A DNA stretch of 23,140 nucleotides from JAYFRE01 sp034926235 (GTDB lineage: Bacteria > Pseudomonadota > Alphaproteobacteria > Rhodospirillales > Magnetospirillaceae), in assembly GCA_034926235.1 (NCBI GenBank), contig JAYFRE010000143.1, forward strand, positions 1 through 23,140, read 5' to 3'. The translations under genes and the position numbers were made by a program. A model generated the notes under the pieces. The model was not told the origin of the DNA. It saw only the letters and a program-made list of their open reading frames with translations, and searched no databases. Below are positions 14,634 to 22,152 of this stretch, in pieces. Each line of letters starts with the position of its first letter. Position 1 is the first letter of the stretch.

Positions 14634-15830
14634 ATGGCCACGGATTCTGGATCCTCTCGTTTTTCGGCCCCGCCACCGTCGTCGGATCGTGTGCGGGTGA
14701 TGGTCGTGGACGACTCGGCGGTGGTGCGCGGGCTGATTACGCGCATGCTGGAAGAGGACCCGGCTTTCGTCGTGGCGGCCTCGGTCGGCAACGGCCAGAT
14801 GGCGATTTCGGCGCTGGAACGCCACGATATCGAAGTGGTGGTGCTGGATATCGAGATGCCGGTGATGGACGGTCTGACCGCCCTGCCCAAGCTGTTGAAG
14901 GTCGATCCCGATCTTCAGATCATCATGGCCTCGACCCTGACCTTGAAAAACGCCGACATCAGCATGCGGGCGCTGGAGGCGGGGGCGGCGGACTACATCC
15001 CCAAACCGACTTCGTCGCGTGAATTGTCGGGCGGACAGGACTTCAAGCATGAATTGCTGGAGAAGGTCCGCGCCTTGGCTGCCCGGCGGCGGCGCAAGAA
15101 AGGCGGGCTGCGCCCGATTCCTTCGGCTTCGGCATATACTGCGCCCGGCGCAGGGGCTGCGCCATCTTCCGTTGTATCTCCCGTTCTGGCGACACGGCCG
15201 AACTTTGGCCGCGCGACCGGGCCGATCACCCTACGTCAGGCTTCGCACGAAATTCCCGAGGTCATCGCCATCGGTTCCTCGACGGGCGGACCGCAGGCGC
15301 TGTTTTCGGTATTCGGTGCGATCAAGGCGGGAACGGTGCATCAGCCGATCCTGATCACGCAGCATATGCCGCCGACCTTCACCACGATTCTCGCCGAACA
15401 CATCTCCCGCGTCAGCGGTTGGAAGGCGGCCGAGGCGCAGGACGGCGAGGTCATCACCTCGAACCGGATCTATGTCGCGCCCGGCGATTTCCACATGCTG
15501 GTCGAGGTCAAGGGCGGCGATAAGGTGGTGCGGATCACCAAGGACCCGCCGGAAAATTTCTGCCGTCCTTCGGTCGATCCCATGCTGCGCAGCATATCGG
15601 CGGCCTGGGGACGGCGGGTGCTGGCGGTGATCCTGACCGGAATGGGATCGGACGGCGCCAAGGGCGGTCAGGTGGTGGTCGATAATGGCGGCACGGTGAT
15701 TGCCCAGGACGAGGCGAGCAGCGTGGTATGGGGTATGCCGGGGGCAGCCGCAGGAGCTGGAATTTGCAGCGCGATATTGCCACTGTCCGAAATTCCGCAA
15801 TACATCATCCGGCAAGCGGCGAGGCGTTAG
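14634..15830 (+). CDS. cheB: Chemoreceptor glutamate methylesterase/deamidase CheB
   Basis: A 398-residue response-regulator enzyme that removes methyl groups from chemoreceptors when phosphorylated by CheA. The N-terminal receiver (about 20-140) has VMVVDDSAVVRG and VVLDIEMPVMDG. A basic, Ala/Pro-rich linker follows (AARRRRKKGG, then to about 195). The C-terminal esterase (about 205-395) shows the serine in AIGSSTGGPQAL, the histidine in LITQHMPPTF and the aspartate in ILTGMGSDGAKGG. Length is slightly above typical because of the linker. It is followed after two bases by the cheR start, so the pair is made together. The ribosome site before ATG 14634 is weak. Confidence 0.96.
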   Translation: MATDSGSSRFSAPPPSSDRVRVMVVDDSAVVRGLITRMLEEDPAFVVAASVGNGQMAISALERHDIEVVVLDIEMPVMDGLTALPKLLKVDPDLQIIMASTLTLKNADISMRALEAGAADYIPKPTSSRELSGGQDFKHELLEKVRALAARRRRKKGGLRPIPSASAYTAPGAGAAPSSVVSPVLATRPNFGRATGPITLRQASHEIPEVIAIGSSTGGPQALFSVFGAIKAGTVHQPILITQHMPPTFTTILAEHISRVSGWKAAEAQDGEVITSNRIYVAPGDFHMLVEVKGGDKVVRITKDPPENFCRPSVDPMLRSISAAWGRRVLAVILTGMGSDGAKGGQVVVDNGGTVIAQDEASSVVWGMPGAAAGAGICSAILPLSEIPQYIIRQAARR

Positions 15831-15832
15831 AG

Positions 15833-16645
15833 ATGCTGCGCCCCGAGGATTTCGACTTTCTCGCCAAGCTTCTGAAGGATCGTTCGGGTCTGGCGATCAC
15901 GCCGGACAAATCCTATCTGCTGGAAAGCCGCCTGATGCCGCTGGCGCGGCGCTATGGGCTGAAGAGTCTCGACGAAATCGTCGCACGCTTGCGCGGGCAT
16001 AATGTGGAATTGGCCCGCGACGTCACCGAAGCGATGACGACCAATGAATCCTTTTTCTTTCGCGACCAGAAACCTTTCGATCTGTTCCGGGACGTGGTGT
16101 TGCCGCGTCTTCTGGAAACGCGGGCGCAGCGCCGCTCGTTCCGGATCTGGTCGGCGGCCTGTTCTTCGGGCCAAGAGGCGTACAGCCTGTCGATCCTGCT
16201 GAAGGAAGCGGCGGCCAAGCTGGCGGGCTGGAAGATCGATATCATCGGCACCGACCTTTCCAAGGAGGTTCTGGCCAAGGCCAAGGCGGGGCTTTATTCC
16301 CAGTTCGAGGTGCAGCGCGGCCTGCCGATCCAGATGCTGATGAAGCATTTCGTCAAGAAGGACGAAAGCTGGCAGATCGATGCGAGCTTAAGGGCGATGG
16401 TCCGTTTCCAGGAATGGAACCTGCTTGAAGACCTTAAGGGGCTGGGCCAATTCGACGTGGTGTTCTGTCGCAACGTGCTGATCTATTTCGATCCGCCGAC
16501 CAAGTCCCGTGTGCTGGCCAACATCGCGCGTCAGATGCCCGACGACGGTATTCTGTTCCTGGGTGGCGCCGAGACGGTGCTGGGAATCTCGGAAAGCTTC
16601 AAACCGATGCCGGGTCATCGCGGCCTTTATTGCGTCAATCGCTGA
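15833..16645 (+). CDS. cheR: Chemoreceptor glutamate methyltransferase CheR
   Basis: A 270-residue SAM-dependent methyltransferase that adds methyl groups to chemoreceptor glutamates, opposing CheB. The N-terminal helical domain (LRPEDFDFLAKLLKDRSGL) is followed by TTNESFFFRDQKPFDLF, the SAM-binding segment IWSAACSSGQEAYSLSI, then IIGTDLSKEVLAKAKAG and FCRNVLIYFD. ATG 15833 is chosen: GAGG lies 8 bases upstream and the family N-terminus starts here, whereas longer reading frames run back into cheB. It ends the che operon. No receptor, cheD or cheZ gene is in the window. Confidence 0.96.
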   Translation: MLRPEDFDFLAKLLKDRSGLAITPDKSYLLESRLMPLARRYGLKSLDEIVARLRGHNVELARDVTEAMTTNESFFFRDQKPFDLFRDVVLPRLLETRAQRRSFRIWSAACSSGQEAYSLSILLKEAAAKLAGWKIDIIGTDLSKEVLAKAKAGLYSQFEVQRGLPIQMLMKHFVKKDESWQIDASLRAMVRFQEWNLLEDLKGLGQFDVVFCRNVLIYFDPPTKSRVLANIARQMPDDGILFLGGAETVLGISESFKPMPGHRGLYCVNR

Positions 16646-16713
16646 CGGAATATCGGGAATCGAAAAGCGGGATTGCGGGGGATCGCCGGAAAATCGGGGG
16701 GCGTAAGACCGGG

Positions 16714-16731
16714 CCGCCAAACGAATGGCGG
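16714..16731 (+). terminator. Short hairpin downstream of cheR
   Basis: CCGCCA (16714-16719) and TGGCGG (16726-16731) pair across a six-base loop in the 136-base gap between convergent cheR and the S24 repressor gene. There is no T-tract, so termination here is only a suggestion. The rest of the gap is GC-rich with no gene. Confidence 0.3.
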
Positions 16732-16781
16732 TCGATCCCAATCGGTTGAACGCCGCCACTCACCGGGCGGGAGAATCCGTT

Positions 16782-17522
16782 TTATACGGCCCGGAGCCCC
16801 AGCACCAAAAGAACCCTTCCCAGAATCTCGAAATCCACGCCGCTGTTCAGTTGGACCGTGTAGGCCTCATAGGCGGCATTATCACTTGTGACCCGGATCA
16901 GACCTCCCGGCAGATGCTGTAGGCGCTTGACCAAGATAGTGCCTTCGAGGCGGATGACGAATATGCCGTCTGTTGGCGCGCAGCCCTTCTTGCTGGTATC
17001 GAACAGGATTAATTCATCGCTCCGGATGGTGGGCTCCATGCTTTCGCCGGTGGTGGGGAAAACAGCCAGGGTCGCGGGTCTGACGCAGAAATTCCGGTGC
17101 AGCCAGGCCTTATCCAGCGCAACGAGGCTGCTTGAATTCTCATCGATCGTGGTGTTTCCGGCGTCGGCGGACGCGTTATAGACCGGAATCGCTACCAATT
17201 CCGGTTTCAGCCCGTCTCTATCGGTCTGCCCGGCCCGGTGGACGGAAAGGGGGGCGCCGCAGTGCGGTGCTTTGCCGGAAGCGAGCCAATTAAGATCTTC
17301 CCCCGCAGCTTGGCATAGCCTTACCAAGCCCAAAAACGATGGATCGGATTTTCCCTCGATCCAATTTTGAAGGGTTGATTTGGCGACGCCCGCGGCCTTG
17401 GCGGCAGTTTCTCGATTCGAGAACCGCTTTTCAAGTTCGCGTAGCCGGGAGCCTAGATCGGACCGGAAGGTAAAAATGTCCGGATCGGGACCGCTGTCAC
17501 ACCTGTCATTCTTATAAGACAT
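16782..17522 (-). CDS. CI/LexA-like S24 repressor, apparently self-cleavage competent
   Basis: A 246-residue repressor: an N-terminal helix-turn-helix (about 22-82, with NRETAAKAAGVAKSTLQNWI) and a C-terminal S24 peptidase domain. S161 in TTGESMEPTI and K199 in ILVKRL are 38 residues apart, close to the spacing in LexA. An Ala-Gly pair at 121-122, about 40 residues before the serine, fits the self-cleavage site of LexA and CI. This suggests RecA-stimulated autocleavage, by analogy. No phage genes adjoin it. ATG 17522 is chosen because a -10 box TATAAT (17538-17543) lies directly upstream; a frame extending to 17603 would run through that promoter. Repeated GTCAA elements over the -35 suggest it represses itself. 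Target genes are unknown. Confidence 0.85.
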   Translation of the reverse strand: MSYKNDRCDSGPDPDIFTFRSDLGSRLRELEKRFSNRETAAKAAGVAKSTLQNWIEGKSDPSFLGLVRLCQAAGEDLNWLASGKAPHCGAPLSVHRAGQTDRDGLKPELVAIPVYNASADAGNTTIDENSSSLVALDKAWLHRNFCVRPATLAVFPTTGESMEPTIRSDELILFDTSKKGCAPTDGIFVIRLEGTILVKRLQHLPGGLIRVTSDNAAYEAYTVQLNSGVDFEILGRVLLVLGLRAV

Positions 17523-17537
17523 TGATTTCACGCAATA

Positions 17538-17564
17538 ATTATAGAGATTGGGGGAGGGGGTCAA
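17538..17564 (-). promoter_or_regulatory. Promoter of the S24 repressor gene with overlapping repeats
   Basis: On the minus strand TTGACC (17564-17559) and a perfect TATAAT (17543-17538) are spaced by 15 bases, slightly short. The leader to ATG 17522 would be under 12 bases, so translation may be nearly leaderless. A GTCAAA element (17560-17565) covers the -35 box, as expected for autorepression. Confidence 0.5.
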
Positions 17565-17675
17565 ACGGGGGGCTTGGTCAAATTTTTGGTTTGATTGGGT
17601 CAATAAATCGGTTCATACTGCTTTCCGTCAGTCAGGAGTGTTTGGCGAAATGAACCGGCCTGGGGGGCGGTTCAT
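17560..17675. repeat. Cluster of short repeats upstream of the S24 repressor (operator-like)
   Basis: Two repeat families lie within 116 bases. GTCAA elements occur at 17560, 17577 and 17599, with an opposed TTTGA at 17590; TTGA (17591-17594) and TCAA (17600-17603) form a small dyad. CGGTTCAT occurs at 17609-17616 and 17668-17675, and inverted (ATGAACCG) at 17650-17657; the last two form an 8-bp dyad with a 10-base centre. These look like operators. Which protein binds them is not known; the adjacent repressor is the obvious candidate. Confidence 0.45.
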
Positions 17676-17838
17676 GGAGGTGGGGGGGGGAGAGGGATTG
17701 CAGTACAGCTGGATCAACGAAATCCCGGTCGAAATCAGGCGCTTGCCGCATCGCAATGGCATGACCCTTGCCAGGGCGAGCCGCAAAACGGTTCGTGCGT
17801 CGCAAAACACTGATGCGCGCCGCTTTGTGGAAGCCCGG

Positions 17839-18561
17839 TCATGCCGTTCGGCGCATCTCGCGTCCGCGCGGGTCGGTGGCAGTCCGTTCAGGGTCCCGCA
17901 GCACATAGCCGCGGCCCCAGACGGTCTCGATCAGAGAGTCGCCTTTGACCGCCATCGACAGCTTCTTGCGCAGTTTGCAGATGAAGACGTCGATGATCTT
18001 GAGTTCGGGTTCGTCGATGCCGCCATAAAGGTGGTTCAGGAACTGTTCCTTGGTCAGGGTTTGGCCCTTGCGCAAGGACAAAAGCTCGATGATGCCGTAT
18101 TCCTTGCCGGTCAAATGCAGCGGGGTTCCATTCACCTCGACCAGACGCCGTTCGAGGTTGACGGACAAAGGCCCGGTGCTGATTACGGATTCGGCATATC
18201 CTTTGGACCGGCGCACGATCGCCTGGATGCGTGCGACCAGTTCGGCGCGGTCGAACGGCTTGGTCAGGTAGTCGTCGGCGCCAGATCCCAGCCCTTTGAC
18301 CTTTTTGTCGGCGTCAGCCAGGCCGGAGAGGATCAGGACCGGGGTCTGGATGCGGGCGGCGCGCAGGCGGCGCAGCACCTCATAACCATCGATGTCGGGC
18401 AACTGGAGATCGAGGAGGATGATGTCGTAGTCATACAGCTTGCCGATTTCCAGGCCGTCTTCACCCATGGAGGAACTATCGACGACCATGCCTTCGGCTT
18501 TGAGCATCAGCTCAAGGCTGCGGGCGGTGGCCGCATCGTCTTCGACAATCAGGACGCGCAT
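17839..18561 (-). CDS. ctrA: CtrA family global response regulator
   Basis: A 240-residue OmpR-class regulator. The receiver (1-120) has D8-D9, phospho-acceptor D51 in ILLDLQLPDIDGYEVL and K in YLTKPFDRAELVARI. The DNA-binding winged helix (about 125-230) carries the CtrA-specific HLTGKEYGIIELLSLRKG, then LNHLYGGIDEPELKIIDVFI with CKLRKK, and TVWGRGYVLRDP. This near-identity to Caulobacter CtrA in the recognition region (from memory) makes the call firm. ATG 18561 starts MRVLIVEDD as in the family, with GGGGA about 9 bases upstream; longer frames add unrelated residues. CtrA binds TTAA-N7-TTAA and in many alphaproteobacteria activates motility genes. It is divergent from fliI, shares a control region with it, and receives phosphate through ChpT, encoded upstream in this window. 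Confidence 0.96.
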   Translation of the reverse strand: MRVLIVEDDAATARSLELMLKAEGMVVDSSSMGEDGLEIGKLYDYDIILLDLQLPDIDGYEVLRRLRAARIQTPVLILSGLADADKKVKGLGSGADDYLTKPFDRAELVARIQAIVRRSKGYAESVISTGPLSVNLERRLVEVNGTPLHLTGKEYGIIELLSLRKGQTLTKEQFLNHLYGGIDEPELKIIDVFICKLRKKLSMAVKGDSLIETVWGRGYVLRDPERTATDPRGREMRRTA

Positions 18562-18646
18562 AGGCGGTGTCCCCAATAAACTTTGTGGACCATTTGAATC
18601 CTGGATGTAAGCCCCCCCCACCCGAAAACAAGCACCTTTATCCGTT

Positions 18647-18664
18647 TCCGAGATATGACTCGGA
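18647..18664. promoter_or_regulatory. Inverted repeat in the ctrA-fliI control region
   Basis: TCCGAG (18647-18652) and CTCGGA (18659-18664) form a perfect 6-bp dyad with a 6-base centre, ending two bases before the CtrA box. On the ctrA side it is about 86-103 bases upstream of the ATG. It could be an operator for ctrA or fliI; the binding protein is unknown. Confidence 0.35.
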
Positions 18665-18665
18665 G

Positions 18666-18701
18666 TTTACCAAGCTTTAAGTATGCTCGGCTAGGTATAA
18701 A
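18666..18701 (+). promoter_or_regulatory. CtrA box and -10 element, probable CtrA-activated fliI promoter
   Basis: TTTACCAAGCTTTAA (18666-18680) matches the CtrA consensus TTAA-N7-TTAA at seven of eight positions with exact spacing. Fifteen bases later is TATAAA (18696-18701). In CtrA-activated promoters the box overlaps the -35 position, as here. Transcription would start near 18708, about 80 bases before the fliI start. The same box could also act on ctrA, which points the other way. Confidence 0.5.
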
Positions 18702-18790
18702 CGATCACAGTTTCCGTGCGTGCGCCAGGGGCTTGCGGCAAGCTATAGTCCCGGTTTGCGGATGCCCGTGCCGAGGGAGGCCCGATTCGC

Positions 18791-20113
18791 GTGGCCATTT
18801 TGATCAAATCGCTGCTGAACGACGTAGAGCGGGTCCCTTCGATCCGATTTTATGGCAAGGTCGAGGCTGTACAGGGACTCCTGGTCGAAGCCAGCGGGCT
18901 GGCCGGCAGTTTGTCGGTCGGGGACCGCTGCCGGATCGTCGGGCGGGATCGTTCCGTGATATGTGAAGCGGTCGGATTCCGTAACGGCCGCGCCTTGATC
19001 ATGCCGTTTGCCGGTCTCGACGGGGTCGGGCTGGGCAACCGGGTCGAGGTGCTGAACACCGATCCGGTCCTTTATCCGCACATCGGCTGGTTGGGCCGGG
19101 TCATCAACGCCATGGGCGAGCCTGTCGATGGGCTGGGGCCGTTGCCGACCGGCGATGTGGCCTATCCTTTGCGCAACAGCCCGCCTTCGGCCCATGCGCG
19201 TCAGCGCGTGGCCGGCAAGGTCGATCTTGGCGTACGCGCCATGAACACCTTCCTGACCGTGTGCCGGGGACAGCGTATGGGCATCTTTGCCGGTTCCGGC
19301 GTGGGCAAATCGTCGCTTTTGTCGATGATGGCCCGGCACACCTCGGCGGATGTGTCGGTGATCGGGCTGATCGGCGAGCGCGGCCGCGAGGCGCGCGAAT
19401 TCATCGAAGACGATCTGGGGCCGGAAGGATTGGCCCGCAGCGTGGTGGTTTGCGCCACCTCGGACGAATCGGCGCTGATGCGCCGTCAGGCGGCCTATCT
19501 GACGATGACCGTGTCCGAATTCTTCCGCGATCAAGACCGCGACGTGCTGTGCATGATGGACAGCGTCACCCGTTTCGCCATGGCCCAGCGCGAGATCGGG
19601 CTGTCGGTGGGCGAACCGCCGGCCAGCAAGGGTTATACGCCGTCGGTTTTCGCCGAATTGCCGCGCCTTCTGGAACGGGCCGGTCCGGGGGGGCCGGGCC
19701 AGGGTTTCGTCACCGGCCTGTTCACCGTGCTGGTCGATGGCGACGATCACAACGAGCCGGTGGCGGATGCGGTGCGCGGCATTCTCGACGGCCATGTGGT
19801 GTTGGACCGCGCCATCGCCGAGCGTGGGCGCTATCCGGCCATCAACATCCTGCGCAGCGTTTCGCGCACCATGCCGGCCTGCAATAACGACGAGGAAAAT
19901 GCTCTGGTCAGCCGAGCCCGGCGGCTTTTGGCCACCTATGACGACATGGCCGAGCTGATCCGGCTGGGCGCGTACCGCAAAGGGTCGGACGCCGCCGTGG
20001 ATGAGGCGATCCATTTCTTTCCGGCGTTGGAGGCGTTCCTGACGCAGGGCAAGAAGGAAGTCACCAATCTGGCCGACGGCTACGCCATGCTGGCCAAGAT
20101 CCTGGCGGGCTGA
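18791..20113 (+). CDS. fliI: Flagellum-specific export ATPase FliI
   Basis: A 440-residue F1-beta-like ATPase of the flagellar type III export apparatus, working at the cytoplasmic face with FliH and FliJ. Motifs: the small N-terminal beta-barrel (to about residue 95), LGRVINAMGEPVDGLGPL, Walker A GIFAGSGVGKSSLL (about residue 160-173), LIGERGREAREFI, Walker B VLCMMDSVTRFAMAQREIG and the PPASKGYTPSVFAELPRLLE segment specific to type III ATPases. Flagellar rather than virulence identity follows from the fliJ neighbour. The start is GTG 18791 with GAGGGAGG about 10 bases upstream. The gene is divergent from ctrA and lies behind a candidate CtrA box. Confidence 0.97.
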   Translation: MAILIKSLLNDVERVPSIRFYGKVEAVQGLLVEASGLAGSLSVGDRCRIVGRDRSVICEAVGFRNGRALIMPFAGLDGVGLGNRVEVLNTDPVLYPHIGWLGRVINAMGEPVDGLGPLPTGDVAYPLRNSPPSAHARQRVAGKVDLGVRAMNTFLTVCRGQRMGIFAGSGVGKSSLLSMMARHTSADVSVIGLIGERGREAREFIEDDLGPEGLARSVVVCATSDESALMRRQAAYLTMTVSEFFRDQDRDVLCMMDSVTRFAMAQREIGLSVGEPPASKGYTPSVFAELPRLLERAGPGGPGQGFVTGLFTVLVDGDDHNEPVADAVRGILDGHVVLDRAIAERGRYPAINILRSVSRTMPACNNDEENALVSRARRLLATYDDMAELIRLGAYRKGSDAAVDEAIHFFPALEAFLTQGKKEVTNLADGYAMLAKILAG

Positions 20114-20116
20114 TCC

Positions 20117-20548
20117 GTGGCTGGCAAGAAAGCCAAGGATCTCGCCTCGCTGATCCGGCTCAACAGCTGGGGGGTCGATGAAAGACGGCGCGAATTGGGC
20201 GTTCTTCTGGCCCGGGAAAGCGATTTTTTGCGTGAACAGGCGGCGCTGGAGCGCCAAATGGTTGAGGAACGCGCGGCGGCCGCCGCCGATCCGGCGGGAA
20301 GCGGTTTCATGTTCGGCTCTTTTGCCGCCTATCATCGTCAGCGGCGCGAAGAACTGGCAGCCAGGCTGGCCCTGCTGCGCGCCGAGATCGACGCCGCGCG
20401 CGAACGGCTTGCCGCCGCCTATCGTCAGCTCAAGGTCTATGAGGAAGTGCGTGATGCGCGCCTGGAGGCCGAACGCAAGGAAGACGCGCGTATCGAGCAG
20501 GCCACCTTGGACGAGATCGCCCTGACCCAGCATCTGCGGCGCAATTGA
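20117..20548 (+). CDS. fliJ: Flagellar export protein FliJ
   Basis: A 143-residue, highly charged, almost entirely alpha-helical protein with long Arg/Glu/Ala heptad stretches (for example REQAALERQMVEERAAAAAD), as expected of FliJ. FliJ forms a coiled coil that inserts into the FliI hexamer and escorts chaperones. Sequence conservation in this family is low, so position is the main evidence: the GTG start lies 3 bases after the fliI stop, the usual fliI-fliJ arrangement, and the length is typical. It converges with the J-like membrane protein gene after 18 bases. Confidence 0.88.
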   Translation: MAGKKAKDLASLIRLNSWGVDERRRELGVLLARESDFLREQAALERQMVEERAAAAADPAGSGFMFGSFAAYHRQRREELAARLALLRAEIDAARERLAAAYRQLKVYEEVRDARLEAERKEDARIEQATLDEIALTQHLRRN

Positions 20549-20566
20549 CGAATCGTCCGCCGGGCG

Positions 20567-22072
20567 TCACTCCCGGTCGAGATAGGCGTCCAGCGCGATT
20601 TCTTGGGAGCGGTCCGGTTCCGGCCCGATGGGCGGAATGACCAGTGTGCCGTTCCGCGCTGGAATCTGGATCGGTCCGGTTTGGGGCGGGCGGTAGGTCT
20701 GCATCTCTTCCAGGAACAGGCCGCAGGCGCGGCTGAAATGTTGCCCGGTGGCGAAAACGGCGTCGAACCGGCCCTTGGGTACGCCGTCGATGCGGGCACT
20801 TTTGCCGCGTGCGACAAAAAAGGCCATCAGGGTCGGTCCCGCCGGGGTTTTCAGCCGCATCACGATGTCATGGCCGGTAGCGTTGACGATTTTCAACTCG
20901 TGCTCGCCGCCGGTCCGGCGCATCAGCACATCGCCATTGACCGGCGGCTCGCCCATTTGGCTTTTGCACCAAAGGTCCCGGCTCTGCGCTCCGGTGCCGC
21001 CGAACAGCAGACGCTGCGGGACATAGCCGACCACGCCGCCGGGGGTCATGATCCGCGCCCATTTTCCGTCCTGGTCGGCAGCCATGACCCGGACCAGCAT
21101 GAATCGGTCCAGCAGGGCGACGACCGGCTGATCCTCGGCCGGAGCCTGGCGGACCTTCAGCATGTCCACGGCGACATGGCGCATATCGCCGGGGTGGGCG
21201 GGGGGGACGACGATTTCGGCGGCGGCGCTGTCGGTGCGGTCGCGTAAAGCGAACAGCACCGTCGCGGCCAGCAGGGCAAGCGTCAGAGCGATGAGCGGCA
21301 GAGTCTGGATCACCGCGGCATAACCACCGCGCCGCCATCGGTCTTTGAGCGGCCGGCCGGGACGGATCGCGTCCTGGGTCAGGGAGTCGATGGCCATGCG
21401 TTCGTCGTCGCTGGCGGCGAAACGCCCGGTCTGATCGGCCATCGCCGACAAAAGCTCGTAACGGCCTTCGGCGCGGAAGGCGCGGGTCTGACGCAGCAGC
21501 AGCGCCAGATTGGCGTCGCGCGGGCGTTCGCCGCCTTTCAGATTGTGGATCAAGGCGGCGACGGTCTGGGTCGGACCGCGCGGTCCCCACCATCCGCTTC
21601 GCCAACTCGCGGTGCTGGCGCGAATGGCGATATGATCGGCGCAATCTTTGCAAAAAATGCCTTCGATGCTGTGGCGGCGGGTTTTGAACAGCCGGCTCGA
21701 CACATGATGGAAACGGATATAGCGGGGTTGTGTCGAAACCTTGCCGCAAACGGAACAGGCCAGGGGGTCTGGGCCGTATTCGTCCGGGTCGGGGTCCTGG
21801 AAGGGCGGTTTAGGCAAGCGCAGCGTGGCGTCATAGGCGGCCCGTTGGCGTAGATCGCTTAAAACGCGGAAAGCGGTTTCGAGCGCCTGGCGTTTTTCGT
21901 CATTCTCTTCGGGTGACAGCGAGTCGTCGTCGGGCAGCGCTTTCAGGCGTCGATAGGCGGCGCGAATCAGGGCTGCGTCGGCCAGGGGGCCGACTTCCAA
22001 ACATTCGTAATAGCCTAAGGGGTCAGAAGGGGACGGTTCACGCATCTCGTCCCGCGCCATGGCGCTTGTCAT
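20567..22072 (-). CDS. Membrane protein with J-like domain lacking HPD, zinc ribbon and SH3-like domain
   Basis: A 501-residue modular protein of unknown function. Residues about 18-84 resemble a J domain (YYECLEVGPLADAALIRAAY ... AFRVLSDLRQRAAYD), but the HPD triad needed to stimulate Hsp70 is absent, reading KALPDDDS. C106-x2-C109 and C141-x2-C144 form a probable zinc ribbon. One membrane helix spans about 252-276 (VIQTLPLIALTLALLAATVL). Residues about 297-356 look like a bacterial SH3 domain (LKVRQAP ... WARIMTPGGVVGYVPQRLL), followed by a beta-rich C-terminal domain (about 385-480). The J and zinc parts should be cytoplasmic and the SH3 part periplasmic. Start codons at 22072, 22060 and 22045 are all possible; the first overlaps a short upstream ORF (ATGA). 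Confidence 0.75.
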   Translation of the reverse strand: MTSAMARDEMREPSPSDPLGYYECLEVGPLADAALIRAAYRRLKALPDDDSLSPEENDEKRQALETAFRVLSDLRQRAAYDATLRLPKPPFQDPDPDEYGPDPLACSVCGKVSTQPRYIRFHHVSSRLFKTRRHSIEGIFCKDCADHIAIRASTASWRSGWWGPRGPTQTVAALIHNLKGGERPRDANLALLLRQTRAFRAEGRYELLSAMADQTGRFAASDDERMAIDSLTQDAIRPGRPLKDRWRRGGYAAVIQTLPLIALTLALLAATVLFALRDRTDSAAAEIVVPPAHPGDMRHVAVDMLKVRQAPAEDQPVVALLDRFMLVRVMAADQDGKWARIMTPGGVVGYVPQRLLFGGTGAQSRDLWCKSQMGEPPVNGDVLMRRTGGEHELKIVNATGHDIVMRLKTPAGPTLMAFFVARGKSARIDGVPKGRFDAVFATGQHFSRACGLFLEEMQTYRPPQTGPIQIPARNGTLVIPPIGPEPDRSQEIALDAYLDRE

Positions 22073-22152
22073 GTGGGCGTCATCTCAAGGTGATGTGCCG
22101 TACCGGCTCCCCTGTATGGAACGGCTGTTCCGCCGGCACGATTATGCGCCAA
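22069..22152 (-). CDS. Possible 27-residue leader ORF coupled to the J-like gene
   Basis: A 28-codon frame (TTG start, product LAHNRAGGTAVPYRGAGTAH and seven more residues) lies behind AAGGAGG (22166-22160) at 7-base spacing, the best ribosome site in this part of the window. Its TGA overlaps the ATG of the J-like gene (ATGA), whose own start lacks a ribosome site. It may be a real leader peptide that couples translation, or chance. No family is recognised. Confidence 0.3.
   Translation of the reverse strand: MAHNRAGGTAVPYRGAGTAHHLEMTPT

Larger units (their letters stand above)
17523..17838. other. Intergenic region between ctrA end and S24 repressor start
   Basis: About 316 bases without a credible gene; frames here lack ribosome sites and family features. 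Besides the repressor promoter and repeats, it holds a G9 run (17682-17690) and a 9-bp inverted pair, GGCATGACC (17758-17766) and GGTCATGCC (17837-17845). The second arm overlaps the ctrA stop, and about 70 bases separate the arms. That is too far for a simple terminator but could fold the ctrA 3' end. Confidence 0.45.

Noticed and set aside
16961..17000. TTGGCGCG...TTGC sequence resembling a sigma-54 site within the S24 repressor gene
   Set aside because: The spacing between the GG and GC elements is wrong for a -24/-12 promoter and it lies inside coding sequence.
17628..17906. 92-codon minus-strand frame after ctrA
   Set aside because: It overlaps the ctrA end in another frame, is Arg/Pro/Cys-rich with no recognisable pattern, and has no ribosome site.
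17548..18579. 343-codon plus-strand frame across the repressor promoter and ctrA
   Set aside because: It is antisense to ctrA and passes through the repeat and promoter region, with no ribosome site.
18743..20533. 596-codon open frame on the minus strand opposite fliI-fliJ
   Set aside because: fliI is unmistakable on the plus strand. The antisense product is low in hydrophobic order and rich in Arg/His/Gln, with no start context.
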